Positions 1-8,078 of a stretch of 32,280 nt of DNA are shown piece by piece; within the stretch, counting starts at the first letter, position 1; every line of letters begins with the position of its first letter. The notes beneath the pieces are model-generated. The model worked only from the letters and a program-made list of their open reading frames with translations, was not told the origin of the DNA and did no database searches. Source of the DNA: JAVBQU01 sp031548675 (GTDB lineage Bacteria > Bacteroidota > Bacteroidia > Bacteroidales > P3); NCBI GenBank assembly GCA_031548675.1, contig JAVBQU010000226.1, positions 1-32,280 of the forward strand, read 5' to 3'. A program made the position numbers and the translations under genes.

Positions 1-225
1 CACTTTTTTAAGCAAGCCCGTCATTTTTTCATGCAACGCCGACTCTTTTTCAACCGAAGCCGCCGTTTTTTTATTCAACACTGTTGGTTTTTCAAGAAAG
101 ATTCTCTGATTTTTATCGGAAGCTGTCAGTTTTTCAGGAAACATTGCCTCTCGAATAGAGAATATTTCTATTTTTTCAGGGAAATTTGATGTTTCTTGAG
201 TAACCTTCTCAGGTTTTTGATTCAT
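1..225 (-). CDS. Lys-rich heptad-repeat protein, N-terminal part (3' end outside window)
   Basis: I do not recognise this gene. From the ATG at 225 the frame is open for 75 codons to the window edge, and an in-frame TGA lies 13 nt upstream, so the start is well placed. After residue 14 the protein falls into 14-residue units beginning FPEK, FPEK, FLEK, SVEK and LLKK. Within most units a second Lys pair (DKN, NKK, HEK) sits seven residues later, so Lys recurs every seven residues. This gives T-tracts about every 21 bp on the plus strand. There is no signal peptide or membrane segment. The heptad spacing suggests a charged helical or coiled-coil repeat protein. It is divergent from ssb. The repeat period equals that of the 42-bp array at 24512-24736. 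It could be a real repeat protein or an expanded minisatellite that happens to be open. Confidence 0.45.
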   Translation of the reverse strand, partial: MNQKPEKVTQETSNFPEKIEIFSIREAMFPEKLTASDKNQRIFLEKPTVLNKKTAASVEKESALHEKMTGLLKKV

Positions 226-281
226 GAACTTTATATCTCATATAGCAAAAACTCACTAATTAATTTATGGATTAATTTTTC

Positions 282-312
282 TTGGTCTTCCCTATTTTTT
301 TCTCTACATTTG
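282..312 (+). promoter_or_regulatory. Predicted ssb promoter (Bacteroidota type)
   Basis: A TTGG element at 282-285 is followed after 19 nt by TACATTTG at 305-312. This fits the -33 TTTG / -7 TAnnTTTG consensus of Bacteroidota housekeeping promoters. It would give a short leader of about 17-20 nt before the ssb ATG at 336. Confidence 0.6.
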
Positions 313-335
313 TGCAAAATTAAATTTATGATATT

Positions 336-785
336 ATGGCATCAGGATTAAACAAAGTAATTTTAATTGGAAATTTGGGAAAAGACCCTGAAATTCAAGT
401 TTTCGACTCAGCAAAAAAAGCTTCTTTTTCTTTAGCAACTACAGAGTCATATAAAAATCGCGAAGGCGTAAAAGTAGATCAAACCGAATGGCACAATATT
501 GTATTGTGGAGAGGATTAGCAGAAATTGCCGAAAAGTATTTAAGAAAAGGAAATACTATTTATATAGAAGGGCGAATCAAAACCCGTTCGTGGGAAGATG
601 CTAATGGTGTAAAAAGATATACAACCGAAATTTTGGGTGATAATATGCTGATGCTGGGCGGACGTAATAGCAATGATTCGGGAGAAACAGCTCCTCCTCA
701 ATATCAAGCTCCGGCTCCGATGCCCCAAGCACAATCAACTCCAAGCTCATTTGAGCCTATTCCGGATGATGATTTACCATTCTAG
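336..785 (+). CDS. ssb: Single-stranded DNA-binding protein
   Basis: SSB coats single-stranded DNA during replication, repair and recombination and recruits partner enzymes through its C-terminal tip. The 149-residue protein starts with the typical family opening (MASGLNKVILIGNLGKDPEI) and has one OB fold over residues 3-110, including the WHNIVLW and YIEGRIKTRSW strands. A Pro/Gln/Ser-rich linker covers about 115-138, and the acidic interaction tail ends in DDDLPF. Length and layout are ordinary for the family. It has its own promoter and is followed by a hairpin terminator at 811-847, so it looks monocistronic. In this phylum ssb is often beside mutY or gldD; neither is visible here. Confidence 0.97.
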   Translation: MASGLNKVILIGNLGKDPEIQVFDSAKKASFSLATTESYKNREGVKVDQTEWHNIVLWRGLAEIAEKYLRKGNTIYIEGRIKTRSWEDANGVKRYTTEILGDNMLMLGGRNSNDSGETAPPQYQAPAPMPQAQSTPSSFEPIPDDDLPF

Positions 786-810
786 AATTTTTGATTATTT
801 TATTTCATAG

Positions 811-847
811 AAAAAATGCCGTCAGGATTTCTCCTGCGGCATTTTTT
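811..847. terminator. Bidirectional terminator between ssb and the outer-membrane protein gene
   Basis: An 11-bp arm AAAAAATGCCG pairs with CGGCATTTTTT, and the inner CAGGA/TCCTG pairs past a one-base bulge. A-run and T-run flank it on the two sides, so it can end transcription of ssb (plus) and of the convergent gene ending at 887 (minus). Confidence 0.8.
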
Positions 848-886
848 ACAGAAACCAAAACCAAATCAAAACCAAAACCTTATATC

Positions 887-1507
887 TTATAATCGGATTA
901 TCAATCCTGCATTCAAACCAAATTGCAAAAGCGTAGATTCGAAATCAATACCTGCTCCTGCCCCTCCGGTTCCCACAGAGAATACTAATCCGGCACTTTG
1001 TATCGGTACTAACATTTGAGCCTGCAGGCGAAGTCCAACCCGGTTTGTAAGATACACTTTTGCTCCCAAATGTGCTCCAACCGAGAAACGCCATACATCA
1101 TCAAAAAGATTTTCCGGAGATATTAAACATGCCCCGATATTTGCCCCGATAAACGGTGCTACGTTCCCGTTCATATGAATATGTTTGGTAGCACCAATTT
1201 GAAAATAGTTGAAAGAAAGAGACAAATCATCCAAAGTTCCATAATAATCGGGATAGCCGTAAAAATTATTGAAATTAGCTTTTGTATCCTGTCTGCTGTA
1301 CAATAAATCTAAATCTACAAAACGAGTAGCAAAGCTGAGTATAGCTCCATACTGGACATTGTCGTCAAAGTGAAGTTTTCCATAGCCTGTTTGTACATTT
1401 GAGCCGAACATATACCCTACAAAGGGTGTAATTTCTGTTTTTCTTTGTGCAAATCCTACTAAAATACTCGAGCAAAGAATTAAAGCAGTTATGATATATT
1501 TTTTCAT
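887..1507 (-). CDS. Small outer-membrane beta-barrel protein
   Basis: A 206-residue protein with a type I signal peptide (residues 1-20, ending VGFAQ). The mature part has alternating hydrophobic/aromatic stretches of the OmpW/PorT-like or outer_membrane_beta_barrel type, such as TPFVGYMFGSNV, YGAILSFATRFVDLDLLYSR, NYFQIGATKHIH, VAPFIGANIGACLI and RVGLRLQAQMLVP. It ends in LNAGLIIRL, the usual last strand. Role: probably a structural or porin-like barrel; no specific substrate can be named. It is a single gene, convergent with ssb, preceded by a -7 element at 1612-1619. Naming beyond 'barrel protein' would be a guess. Confidence 0.85.
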   Translation of the reverse strand: MKKYIITALILCSSILVGFAQRKTEITPFVGYMFGSNVQTGYGKLHFDDNVQYGAILSFATRFVDLDLLYSRQDTKANFNNFYGYPDYYGTLDDLSLSFNYFQIGATKHIHMNGNVAPFIGANIGACLISPENLFDDVWRFSVGAHLGAKVYLTNRVGLRLQAQMLVPIQSAGLVFSVGTGGAGAGIDFESTLLQFGLNAGLIIRL

Positions 1508-1611
1508 ACGTATCTATATTTTTATAATCCAAATCCTTAAATCCATTTTCTGAGAGATTTAGGCACACATCTTAAAGTTATTTACCGAATGTTTTCTCTA
1601 TTAACACCTAC

Positions 1612-1619
1612 CAAAAGTA
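1612..1619 (-). promoter_or_regulatory. Possible -7 element for the 887-1507 gene
   Basis: Read on the minus strand the sequence is TACTTTTG, a perfect TAnnTTTG, about 105 nt upstream of the ATG. The -33 position is only T-rich, so this is a partial match. Confidence 0.35.
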
Positions 1620-1807
1620 TTTGTTTACACTTTATTGAAATTTATTTTAAATTTCTGCTCCGTAAAATAAGGTAACTATCAAAATTCTACTACAATGTTT
1701 TGCTTCCAAACAAATTTTTAACACTCCGAACAAGGAGTAAAATCACAGATTTATTTCCGCTTGAGTTATAATTTTTGTCAGCTTTTTTATTTCTTCTAAG
1801 ATAATGA

Positions 1808-1815
1808 TACCTTTG
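1808..1815 (+). promoter_or_regulatory. Possible pbpC -7 element
   Basis: TACCTTTG matches TAnnTTTG, with no clear -33 TTTG at the right distance. Transcription would begin near 1822, which places the pbpC start at or after that point and supports the TTG start used here. Confidence 0.4.
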
Positions 1816-1835
1816 CAATATATTCGTTTAAATAT

Positions 1836-4262
1836 TTGTCTGCCTTGAAGTATCTGTTAAAAATAAAAACCTGTTTTTCTCGAAAACTTACCATCTTCTT
1901 TGCCCGAAAACGCGAGCAAAAAATCATAGGCTTGAGCTTGCTTTTTGTATTGCTGCTAGCTTATTATTTCTGCCTGCCCCGAAATCTTTTTCCGGTTTCA
2001 TATAGCACCGTAGTTGTAGACAGAAACGGAGAACTTCTGGGAGCCCGTGTAGCTCAGGACAATCAATGGCGGTTTCCGGCTTCAGATACCATTCCCGAAA
2101 AATTCAAAATTTGTCTGATACAATTCGAAGACCGCTATTTTTATTATCATTGGGGTGTAAATCCTATCGCTATTTTCAGGGCAATGAAACAAAACATCAA
2201 AGCCCATAAAATTGTAAGCGGAGGAAGTTCCATTACCATGCAGACCATCCGTTTATCCAGAAATGCCGATCGTACATGGTTCGAGAAAATTAAAGAAATG
2301 GTGTTGGCAACCCGCTTAGAGTTTCGATATTCAAAAGAAAAAATACTTTCTCTTTATGCATCGCATGCTCCCTTTGGCGGCAATGTGGTAGGTGTGGAGG
2401 CGGCGGCATGGCGTTACTTCGGACATTCGGCACAGGATCTTTCGTGGGCAGAAGCTGCTACTTTGGCAGTATTGCCCAATGCTCCGGCTATGGTGCATCC
2501 TTCGAAAAACAGGGAGGCTTTGCTCAATAAACGAAACCGCTTGCTTAAACGTTTGTTAAATCAAAATTATATCGACCAAACAACTTATGAATTGGCTTTG
2601 CAAGAGCCTCTTCCGGTAGAACCTCAGCCCTTGCCCCAATCAGCTCCGCATCTGGTAAGTTATTTCTATTTAACCGAAAACGGAAAATATTGTCATTCTA
2701 CCATTGAGAGGGAACTGCAAACACAAATCGAAAATGTTTTAGGTCGTTGGAATGACGAATTTTCGCAAAGCGACATCCGCAATATGGCTGCCATTGTGAT
2801 TGATGTTGAGAAAAATGAAGTTTTAGCTTATTGCGGCAACGTTAATTCGGGCAAAAATAATTCTGCCGACCAAGTAGATATTATTCGTTCGGCACGCAGT
2901 ACAGGGAGTATTCTTAAACCTTTGCTGTATTGTGCCATGCAGCAAGACGGCGATTTATTGCCCGATATGCTTTTGCCCGATATTCCCATTAATATTAATG
3001 GATTTGCTCCTAAAAATTTTAACCAGCAATTTGATGGAGCCGTACCTGCCTCACAAGCTTTGGCACGTTCGCTCAATGTGCCTACAGTGGTGGCTTTACG
3101 CAATTACGGTGTACCTAAATTTCATGATTTCCTGAAAAAAGCAGGCTTTACCAGCTTAAACAAATCGTCATCACATTATGGCTTATCGCTCATATTGGGC
3201 GGAGCAGAAGCCTGTCTTTGGGATGTAGCCGGAAGTTATAATGCGATGGCAAAAACTCTGAATTATTATTTGCAAAATGGAAAATATAATTCATCTACTT
3301 TATTAAAGCCTAAAATTGAGGTTAATGAAAAATTGCAGGAAGCACAACAGGAAAAACTCTTTGATGCCGGAGCCGTTTGGCTCACATTCGAGGCTTTAAA
3401 AGAAGTAAACCGTCCCGAAGAAATAGACTGGCGTAATATCCCCTCAATGCAAACCATAGCTTGGAAAACCGGAACAAGTTACGGTTTCCGCGATGCATGG
3501 GCGGTAGGAGCCACCGCAAAATATGTAGTTGGTGTCTGGGTAGGCAATGCCACAGGTGAAGGTAAGCCCGGTTTAACCGGAGCCCGCACTGCAGGACCTA
3601 TTATGTTCGATATTTTTAATATTCTGCCCCGAACCAAATGGTTCTCAAAGCCATTCGGAACACCATCCCACTCAAAGTGGATTGCAAAACCGTATAATGC
3701 CTTAACAGAAGCAGAAGTCTGTCCGCAAAGCGGTTATTTGCGAGGCAGATTTTGTCCCGAAAGTAAAAAAATATGGATTTGTCCCGCAGGGCAGAAAACA
3801 CAAGCCTGTCCTTACCATGTTTCCGTATCAGTAACCGAAGATGAGCAATATCAGGTTTACGAAAGCTGTGCAGGAGCCGATGGCATGAAACAAAAAAGTT
3901 ATTTTGTTTTGCCGCCCGCCTGCGAGTGGTATTATAAGCAACGCCATCCCGACTATAAATCTTTGCCTCCTTTTAAACCCGGTTGCGGACAAAGCGGCGG
4001 TTCGCCCATGCAGTTTATCTATCCTGAACCCAATGCTATCATTTCTCTTCCCAAACAATTGGACGGCAGCAAAGGAACTGTAGTTTTCAATTTGGCACAC
4101 AGCAACAATGCCACTGTGTTTTGGCATCTCGATGGCGATTATGTGGGAGAAACTAATTATTTTCACCAATTAGCGGTAAGTCCGGCAAAAGGGAAACATA
4201 CCATGACTGTAGTAGATAAAGAAGGCAATAGTTTAAGTATTAGTTTTACCGTTGTGGAATAA
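1836..4262 (+). CDS. pbpC: Penicillin-binding protein 1C (transglycosylase/transpeptidase)
   Basis: A bifunctional class A peptidoglycan synthase anchored in the inner membrane. It has a short cytoplasmic N-terminus, a membrane helix at about 30-46, and a GT51 transglycosylase domain (about 60-240) with catalytic Glu98 in the FEDRYF motif and SGGSSITMQ at 128-136. The transpeptidase has SxxK at Ser358-Lys361, SLN in ARSLNVPTV, and KTGT at 544-547. A Cys-rich segment follows, then the C-terminal PBP1C domain (about 725-808), which separates PbpC from PBP1a/b. At 808 residues the length is normal. No in-frame ATG lies between the upstream stop at 1797 and the membrane helix. The start is therefore TTG at 1836, or TTG at 1845, which would give MKYLLKI. 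The alpha-2-macroglobulin gene that often precedes pbpC is not adjacent. Confidence 0.93.
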   Translation: MSALKYLLKIKTCFSRKLTIFFARKREQKIIGLSLLFVLLLAYYFCLPRNLFPVSYSTVVVDRNGELLGARVAQDNQWRFPASDTIPEKFKICLIQFEDRYFYYHWGVNPIAIFRAMKQNIKAHKIVSGGSSITMQTIRLSRNADRTWFEKIKEMVLATRLEFRYSKEKILSLYASHAPFGGNVVGVEAAAWRYFGHSAQDLSWAEAATLAVLPNAPAMVHPSKNREALLNKRNRLLKRLLNQNYIDQTTYELALQEPLPVEPQPLPQSAPHLVSYFYLTENGKYCHSTIERELQTQIENVLGRWNDEFSQSDIRNMAAIVIDVEKNEVLAYCGNVNSGKNNSADQVDIIRSARSTGSILKPLLYCAMQQDGDLLPDMLLPDIPININGFAPKNFNQQFDGAVPASQALARSLNVPTVVALRNYGVPKFHDFLKKAGFTSLNKSSSHYGLSLILGGAEACLWDVAGSYNAMAKTLNYYLQNGKYNSSTLLKPKIEVNEKLQEAQQEKLFDAGAVWLTFEALKEVNRPEEIDWRNIPSMQTIAWKTGTSYGFRDAWAVGATAKYVVGVWVGNATGEGKPGLTGARTAGPIMFDIFNILPRTKWFSKPFGTPSHSKWIAKPYNALTEAEVCPQSGYLRGRFCPESKKIWICPAGQKTQACPYHVSVSVTEDEQYQVYESCAGADGMKQKSYFVLPPACEWYYKQRHPDYKSLPPFKPGCGQSGGSPMQFIYPEPNAIISLPKQLDGSKGTVVFNLAHSNNATVFWHLDGDYVGETNYFHQLAVSPAKGKHTMTVVDKEGNSLSISFTVVE

Positions 4263-4411
4263 TTACATAATCAAAGGTATTTAATAATGTGAAAATTCCC
4301 TCACAATTTCCAATCTTTTTACCCGATTTTTCCAATTTAAAAAATGACTATTTTTTTCCAAAAAAAATGTGTAATTTAGCATGCCAAAATTTTTCATAAA
4401 TAATTAATGTT

Positions 4412-6922
4412 ATGAGACTACTTAAACCCTTTTTACTCACAGTTGCATTCACATTATTGTGCTGTTCTACAGTATTTTGTCAAAGAAATTATGTAGAAGA
4501 TGCCGACAAAGCTTTTAATCAGAAGCAATATTATACTGCTATAGATAAGTATAAAAAAGCAATGTCGAAAGTAAAAACAAACCGTGCTGAAAGAAATAGA
4601 ATTTCTTATCAGATAGCAGAATGCTACCGGATGATGAACGATGCCAAAGCGATGGAAAGTTCATATAACCGTTTAATTAAGGCAAAATATTATACAGAAC
4701 GCCCTGCAATTTATTTCTATTTAGGAGAAGCTCAAAGAACACTGGGAAAATTTGAAGATGCGGTCAAAAATTATAATGAATACTTAAAGCTGGTTCCCAA
4801 CGATGTAGTTGCAAAAAATGCCATTACTTCCTGCACCTCTGCCCAGCAGATTATAGATAATCCTACCCGCTACGAAGTAAAAAACGAGAAAAAACTCAAC
4901 ACCCGCGACAACGAATGGGCTCCCCGTTTTGGCGATGCTAAAAAATGCGACATTGTTGTATTTACTTCTTCCCGCGAAGGCTCTACCGGAAAAGCCACAG
5001 ACCAATGGACTAATCAAAATTTTTCCGATTTATACTATACGCAGCAAGACAGAAAGGGAAATTGGAGTTCTGCCGATTTATTCGATTACGAAATGATTAT
5101 CAATACAGATGCCAATGAAGGGGAAGCCAGCTTCAACGAAAAAGGAGATGTAATCTATTTTACCCGTTGCGATGTCGAAAAAAATAAAAATGTGGGCTGC
5201 CGGATTTATACCTCATCCAAAAAAGGAAACTCGTGGGACGAACCCAAAGTTTTGGAATTAGGTAAAGATAGTGCAAATTACATACATCCTACAGTATCAC
5301 CCAACGAATTAACCATTGTATTTGCTTCAAACCGTGCCGGCGGCGAAGGCGATTACGATTTATGGATGGCAAAGCGCTCCAAAAAAAGCCAGCCTTTCGG
5401 TGCCCCTGTAAACTTAGGTAAAAAAATAAATACTCCGGCAAAAGAAGAATTCCCCTGCTTTAGAAATGATTCTACTTTATACTTTTCTTCCAATGGTTTA
5501 GTAGGATTAGGCGGATACGATTTATTTGTAACCCGTCTCCAAAACGGAGAATGGTCTGAACCCGAAAACTTAAAAGCACCTTTAAACTCTGTTAAAGACG
5601 ATATCGGTATTATATTTTACCCCGATAGTAAAAAATCGCATCCCGACGAAGAAAGAGGATTCTTATCATCAAACCGTGCCGGCGGACGTGGAGGCGACGA
5701 CATTTATTCTTTCTACCTAGCCCCTATCTTGGTTACTTTGCAAGGGGTAGTCCGCGATGATGAAAACTTACAATTATTATCAGGAGCTAATATTAAATTA
5801 AGCGGTTCAGATGGTACGCTTCTGAATGTAAAAACAGACGGCAAAGGAGCTTACCGTTTCGATAACAGACAAGTAAAAGTAGGTGTAACCTATACCCTAT
5901 TTGTTGAGAAACAAGGATATTTCCCAACCGATGGTACCGAAAGCTTTGTAGGCATTACAGCGAACAAAGATGCCTATAAAAATTTCAGATTAAAACCCAT
6001 ACCCAAAGAACCTATTGTATTGCCCGAAATTCTTTACGAATTGGGTCGTTGGGAATTGTTAGCCCAATACCAAGACTCTTTGATAGGCTTAATTAAAATA
6101 TTACAAGACAATCCTAAGCTGGTTATCGAATTAGGTTCACATACCGACTCGCGTCCTATTCCTATGACCAACGACACACTTTCTCAAAGACGTGCCCAAT
6201 CCGTTGTTGATTACCTAATCGTTCGCGGCATAGACCCCGAACGCTTGGTAGCCAAAGGATACGGAGCTCGCAATCCACGTTATTTAAGCAAAGAAACAAC
6301 CATAAATTTTGTTCCCAGAAATGCTGCCGCAGGAACAAAACCGACGCCTTATACTTTCCCTGCAGGTGCAACTTTGACAGATGAATATATTGCAAGTCTC
6401 AAAAACCATAACGAAAAAGAAGCTGCCCATCAATTGAATCGCCGTACCGAATTTAAAATTCTACGCGATGATTATGTATCGAAAAAAGGTACCAACGACA
6501 GCTTGGCAGGAACGGTTTCTATCGTAAGAGAAAAAGGTATAGTTCCCGTACAAATTATGCCCGAAGGCAGTGTAATGGCAGCCGTAGTTAACGGAAGCGG
6601 CATGCAGTTGTTATACGACGAAAAAGCAAAAGAAAGTGCAATTTCTTACACTACTGCTACAGAATTTTTATTAGGAGGCAGAATTAATAAACACGATTTT
6701 AAAGAAAATGAAAATGCTATCGATTCAGTAGGAAATATTATCGAACGCTCAACCATTATTTTGAAATCAGTAACCATTGGAGATCAAACCTTCTCTAATG
6801 TAGAAGTAGTCGTTATAAAAGATGCCAAATATCCTGTTATCTTCAACAAAGCAGTTATGAATACAAACAGAGAAGCTGTTTTGGATAAAGAAAAACAAGT
6901 ATTGAAATTTACAACAAAATAA
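4412..6922 (+). CDS. PorE-like TPR / beta-propeller / OmpA envelope protein with C-terminal pseudo-retropepsin domain
   Basis: An 836-residue exported protein with a signal peptide at about 1-24 (cleavage near VFCQ). TPR helices cover about 28-140 and PD40-type propeller blades about 160-440 (FASNRAGGEGDYDLW, FSSNGLVGLGGYDLF and FLSSNRAGGRGGDDIYSF). A carboxypeptidase-regulatory fold lies at about 445-530, and an OmpA-like peptidoglycan-binding domain at about 535-690, with LGSHTDSR at 574-581 and NRRTEF. This order matches T9SS component PorE of Porphyromonas (known from the family), which links the secretion machine to peptidoglycan. Residues about 700-836 are extra and resemble a retropepsin-like domain: NGSGMQLLYDEKAKE aligns with the usual NG..M.F.FDTGAS and is followed by TIGDQTFSNVEVVV. 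The DTG triad is DEK, so catalysis is unlikely. It could instead be one of the many PorE/OmpA paralogues of this phylum rather than PorE itself. Confidence 0.85.
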   Translation: MRLLKPFLLTVAFTLLCCSTVFCQRNYVEDADKAFNQKQYYTAIDKYKKAMSKVKTNRAERNRISYQIAECYRMMNDAKAMESSYNRLIKAKYYTERPAIYFYLGEAQRTLGKFEDAVKNYNEYLKLVPNDVVAKNAITSCTSAQQIIDNPTRYEVKNEKKLNTRDNEWAPRFGDAKKCDIVVFTSSREGSTGKATDQWTNQNFSDLYYTQQDRKGNWSSADLFDYEMIINTDANEGEASFNEKGDVIYFTRCDVEKNKNVGCRIYTSSKKGNSWDEPKVLELGKDSANYIHPTVSPNELTIVFASNRAGGEGDYDLWMAKRSKKSQPFGAPVNLGKKINTPAKEEFPCFRNDSTLYFSSNGLVGLGGYDLFVTRLQNGEWSEPENLKAPLNSVKDDIGIIFYPDSKKSHPDEERGFLSSNRAGGRGGDDIYSFYLAPILVTLQGVVRDDENLQLLSGANIKLSGSDGTLLNVKTDGKGAYRFDNRQVKVGVTYTLFVEKQGYFPTDGTESFVGITANKDAYKNFRLKPIPKEPIVLPEILYELGRWELLAQYQDSLIGLIKILQDNPKLVIELGSHTDSRPIPMTNDTLSQRRAQSVVDYLIVRGIDPERLVAKGYGARNPRYLSKETTINFVPRNAAAGTKPTPYTFPAGATLTDEYIASLKNHNEKEAAHQLNRRTEFKILRDDYVSKKGTNDSLAGTVSIVREKGIVPVQIMPEGSVMAAVVNGSGMQLLYDEKAKESAISYTTATEFLLGGRINKHDFKENENAIDSVGNIIERSTIILKSVTIGDQTFSNVEVVVIKDAKYPVIFNKAVMNTNREAVLDKEKQVLKFTTK

Positions 6923-6941
6923 TATTCTATCATAGAATTAG

Positions 6942-6979
6942 AAAAGCTGTTCGGAAAACTGCTCGAACAGCTTTTTTTT
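6942..6979 (+). terminator. Rho-independent terminator after the PorE-like gene
   Basis: A 12-bp stem AAAAGCTGTTCG / CGAACAGCTTTT with a 10-nt loop, followed by an eight-T run, 19 nt after the stop codon. It separates the OmpA gene from lpxK. Confidence 0.85.
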
Positions 6980-7019
6980 AATTCTAATTAATTCCTAAGA
7001 GATAAAATCGGCAATTACA

Positions 7020-8078
7020 ATGACCATCTTATTGTACTTATTATACCCTATTACTATTCTCTATAAAATAGTTGTTACTTGCAGAAATTATGGGTTTGAT
7101 TATGGAATTTTCAAATCACAGAAATTCGATATTCCTATTATATCAGTCGGAAATCTCTGCATGGGAGGTTCCGGAAAAACGCCTCATATAGAATACTTAA
7201 TCCGTCTCCTCTCGCCTCATTACCGCATTGCCGTATTAAGCAGAGGCTACAAGAGAAAAGGAAGTGATTTTATTATTGCAAACCAACAATCTACCATTCA
7301 TCAAATTGGAGATGAACTGATGCAGTATTTTATAAAATATCCTCAAATCATAGTTGCTGCCGATGCAAAACGCAAAAGGGGGATAGAAAAATTACTCCAA
7401 TTAGAAAATCCGCCTCAAGTTATTCTGCTGGATGATGCATATCAGCACCGTTATGTAAAACCCGGATTATCTATTCTACTAACAGATTATTACTCTCCCT
7501 ATTACGAAGATTTTGTATTTCCTTTCGGGAGACTGCGTGAAAACCGTTCTGGAAAAAACAGGGCAGATATTATTGTCGTAAGTAAATGCCCATCCGTGTT
7601 ATCCCCTTTAGATACCAAAATTATTGTAGAAAAAATCAACCCCGATACCCGGCAATCTATTTTTTTCTCGAATATACAATACGACGATTTACAGCTTTAT
7701 AATAAAAATATTACTGTCCCTGAAAAATATACCCATATTCTGCTTTTTTCGGGTATTGCCAATCCCTACCCTTTAGAACAATATCTAAAAAATACATTTC
7801 TGCAGGTTGTCCCTATTTACTATAAAGACCATTATCAATTTACAGAAAAAGACATCAATCATATTCAAAATACTTTCGACAGTATCTTATCCAAACACAA
7901 AATTATAGTTACTACAGAAAAAGATCTTATGCGGCTGAAAGATGAACGGCTGGCAAGGATTATATCCCAAATGCCCATTTTTTATGCACCCATAAAAATA
8001 CAGATTCATAAACCCGACCCAGAATTATTTGACCAAAAAATACTACAATATGTTAGCGAAAATACAAGAAACAGTTAG
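7020..8078 (+). CDS. lpxK: Tetraacyldisaccharide 4'-kinase
   Basis: LpxK phosphorylates the 4' position of the tetraacyl disaccharide 1-phosphate to make lipid IVA, late in lipid A synthesis, at the inner-membrane face. At 352 residues it is near the usual length. A hydrophobic N-terminal helix (about 1-20) gives membrane attachment. The P-loop reads SVGNLCMGGSGKTPH (42-56), matching the family pattern VGN..GG.GKTP. The second family motif is LLDDAYQHRYVKPGLSILL, equivalent to the DDG.QH segment, with Ala where Gly is more common. The C-terminal part contains VTTEKDLMRL, equivalent to the usual TEKDA.K. The gene overlaps the start of the phosphorylase gene by 29 nt, so the two are co-transcribed; this lpxK-PNP pairing is common in Bacteroidota. 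Confidence 0.95.
   Translation: MTILLYLLYPITILYKIVVTCRNYGFDYGIFKSQKFDIPIISVGNLCMGGSGKTPHIEYLIRLLSPHYRIAVLSRGYKRKGSDFIIANQQSTIHQIGDELMQYFIKYPQIIVAADAKRKRGIEKLLQLENPPQVILLDDAYQHRYVKPGLSILLTDYYSPYYEDFVFPFGRLRENRSGKNRADIIVVSKCPSVLSPLDTKIIVEKINPDTRQSIFFSNIQYDDLQLYNKNITVPEKYTHILLFSGIANPYPLEQYLKNTFLQVVPIYYKDHYQFTEKDINHIQNTFDSILSKHKIIVTTEKDLMRLKDERLARIISQMPIFYAPIKIQIHKPDPELFDQKILQYVSENTRNS

Noticed and set aside
1560..1800. Possible small gene or RNA between the barrel protein and pbpC
   Set aside because: Several stops in all frames and no stable stem; only a -7 element for each flanking gene was found.
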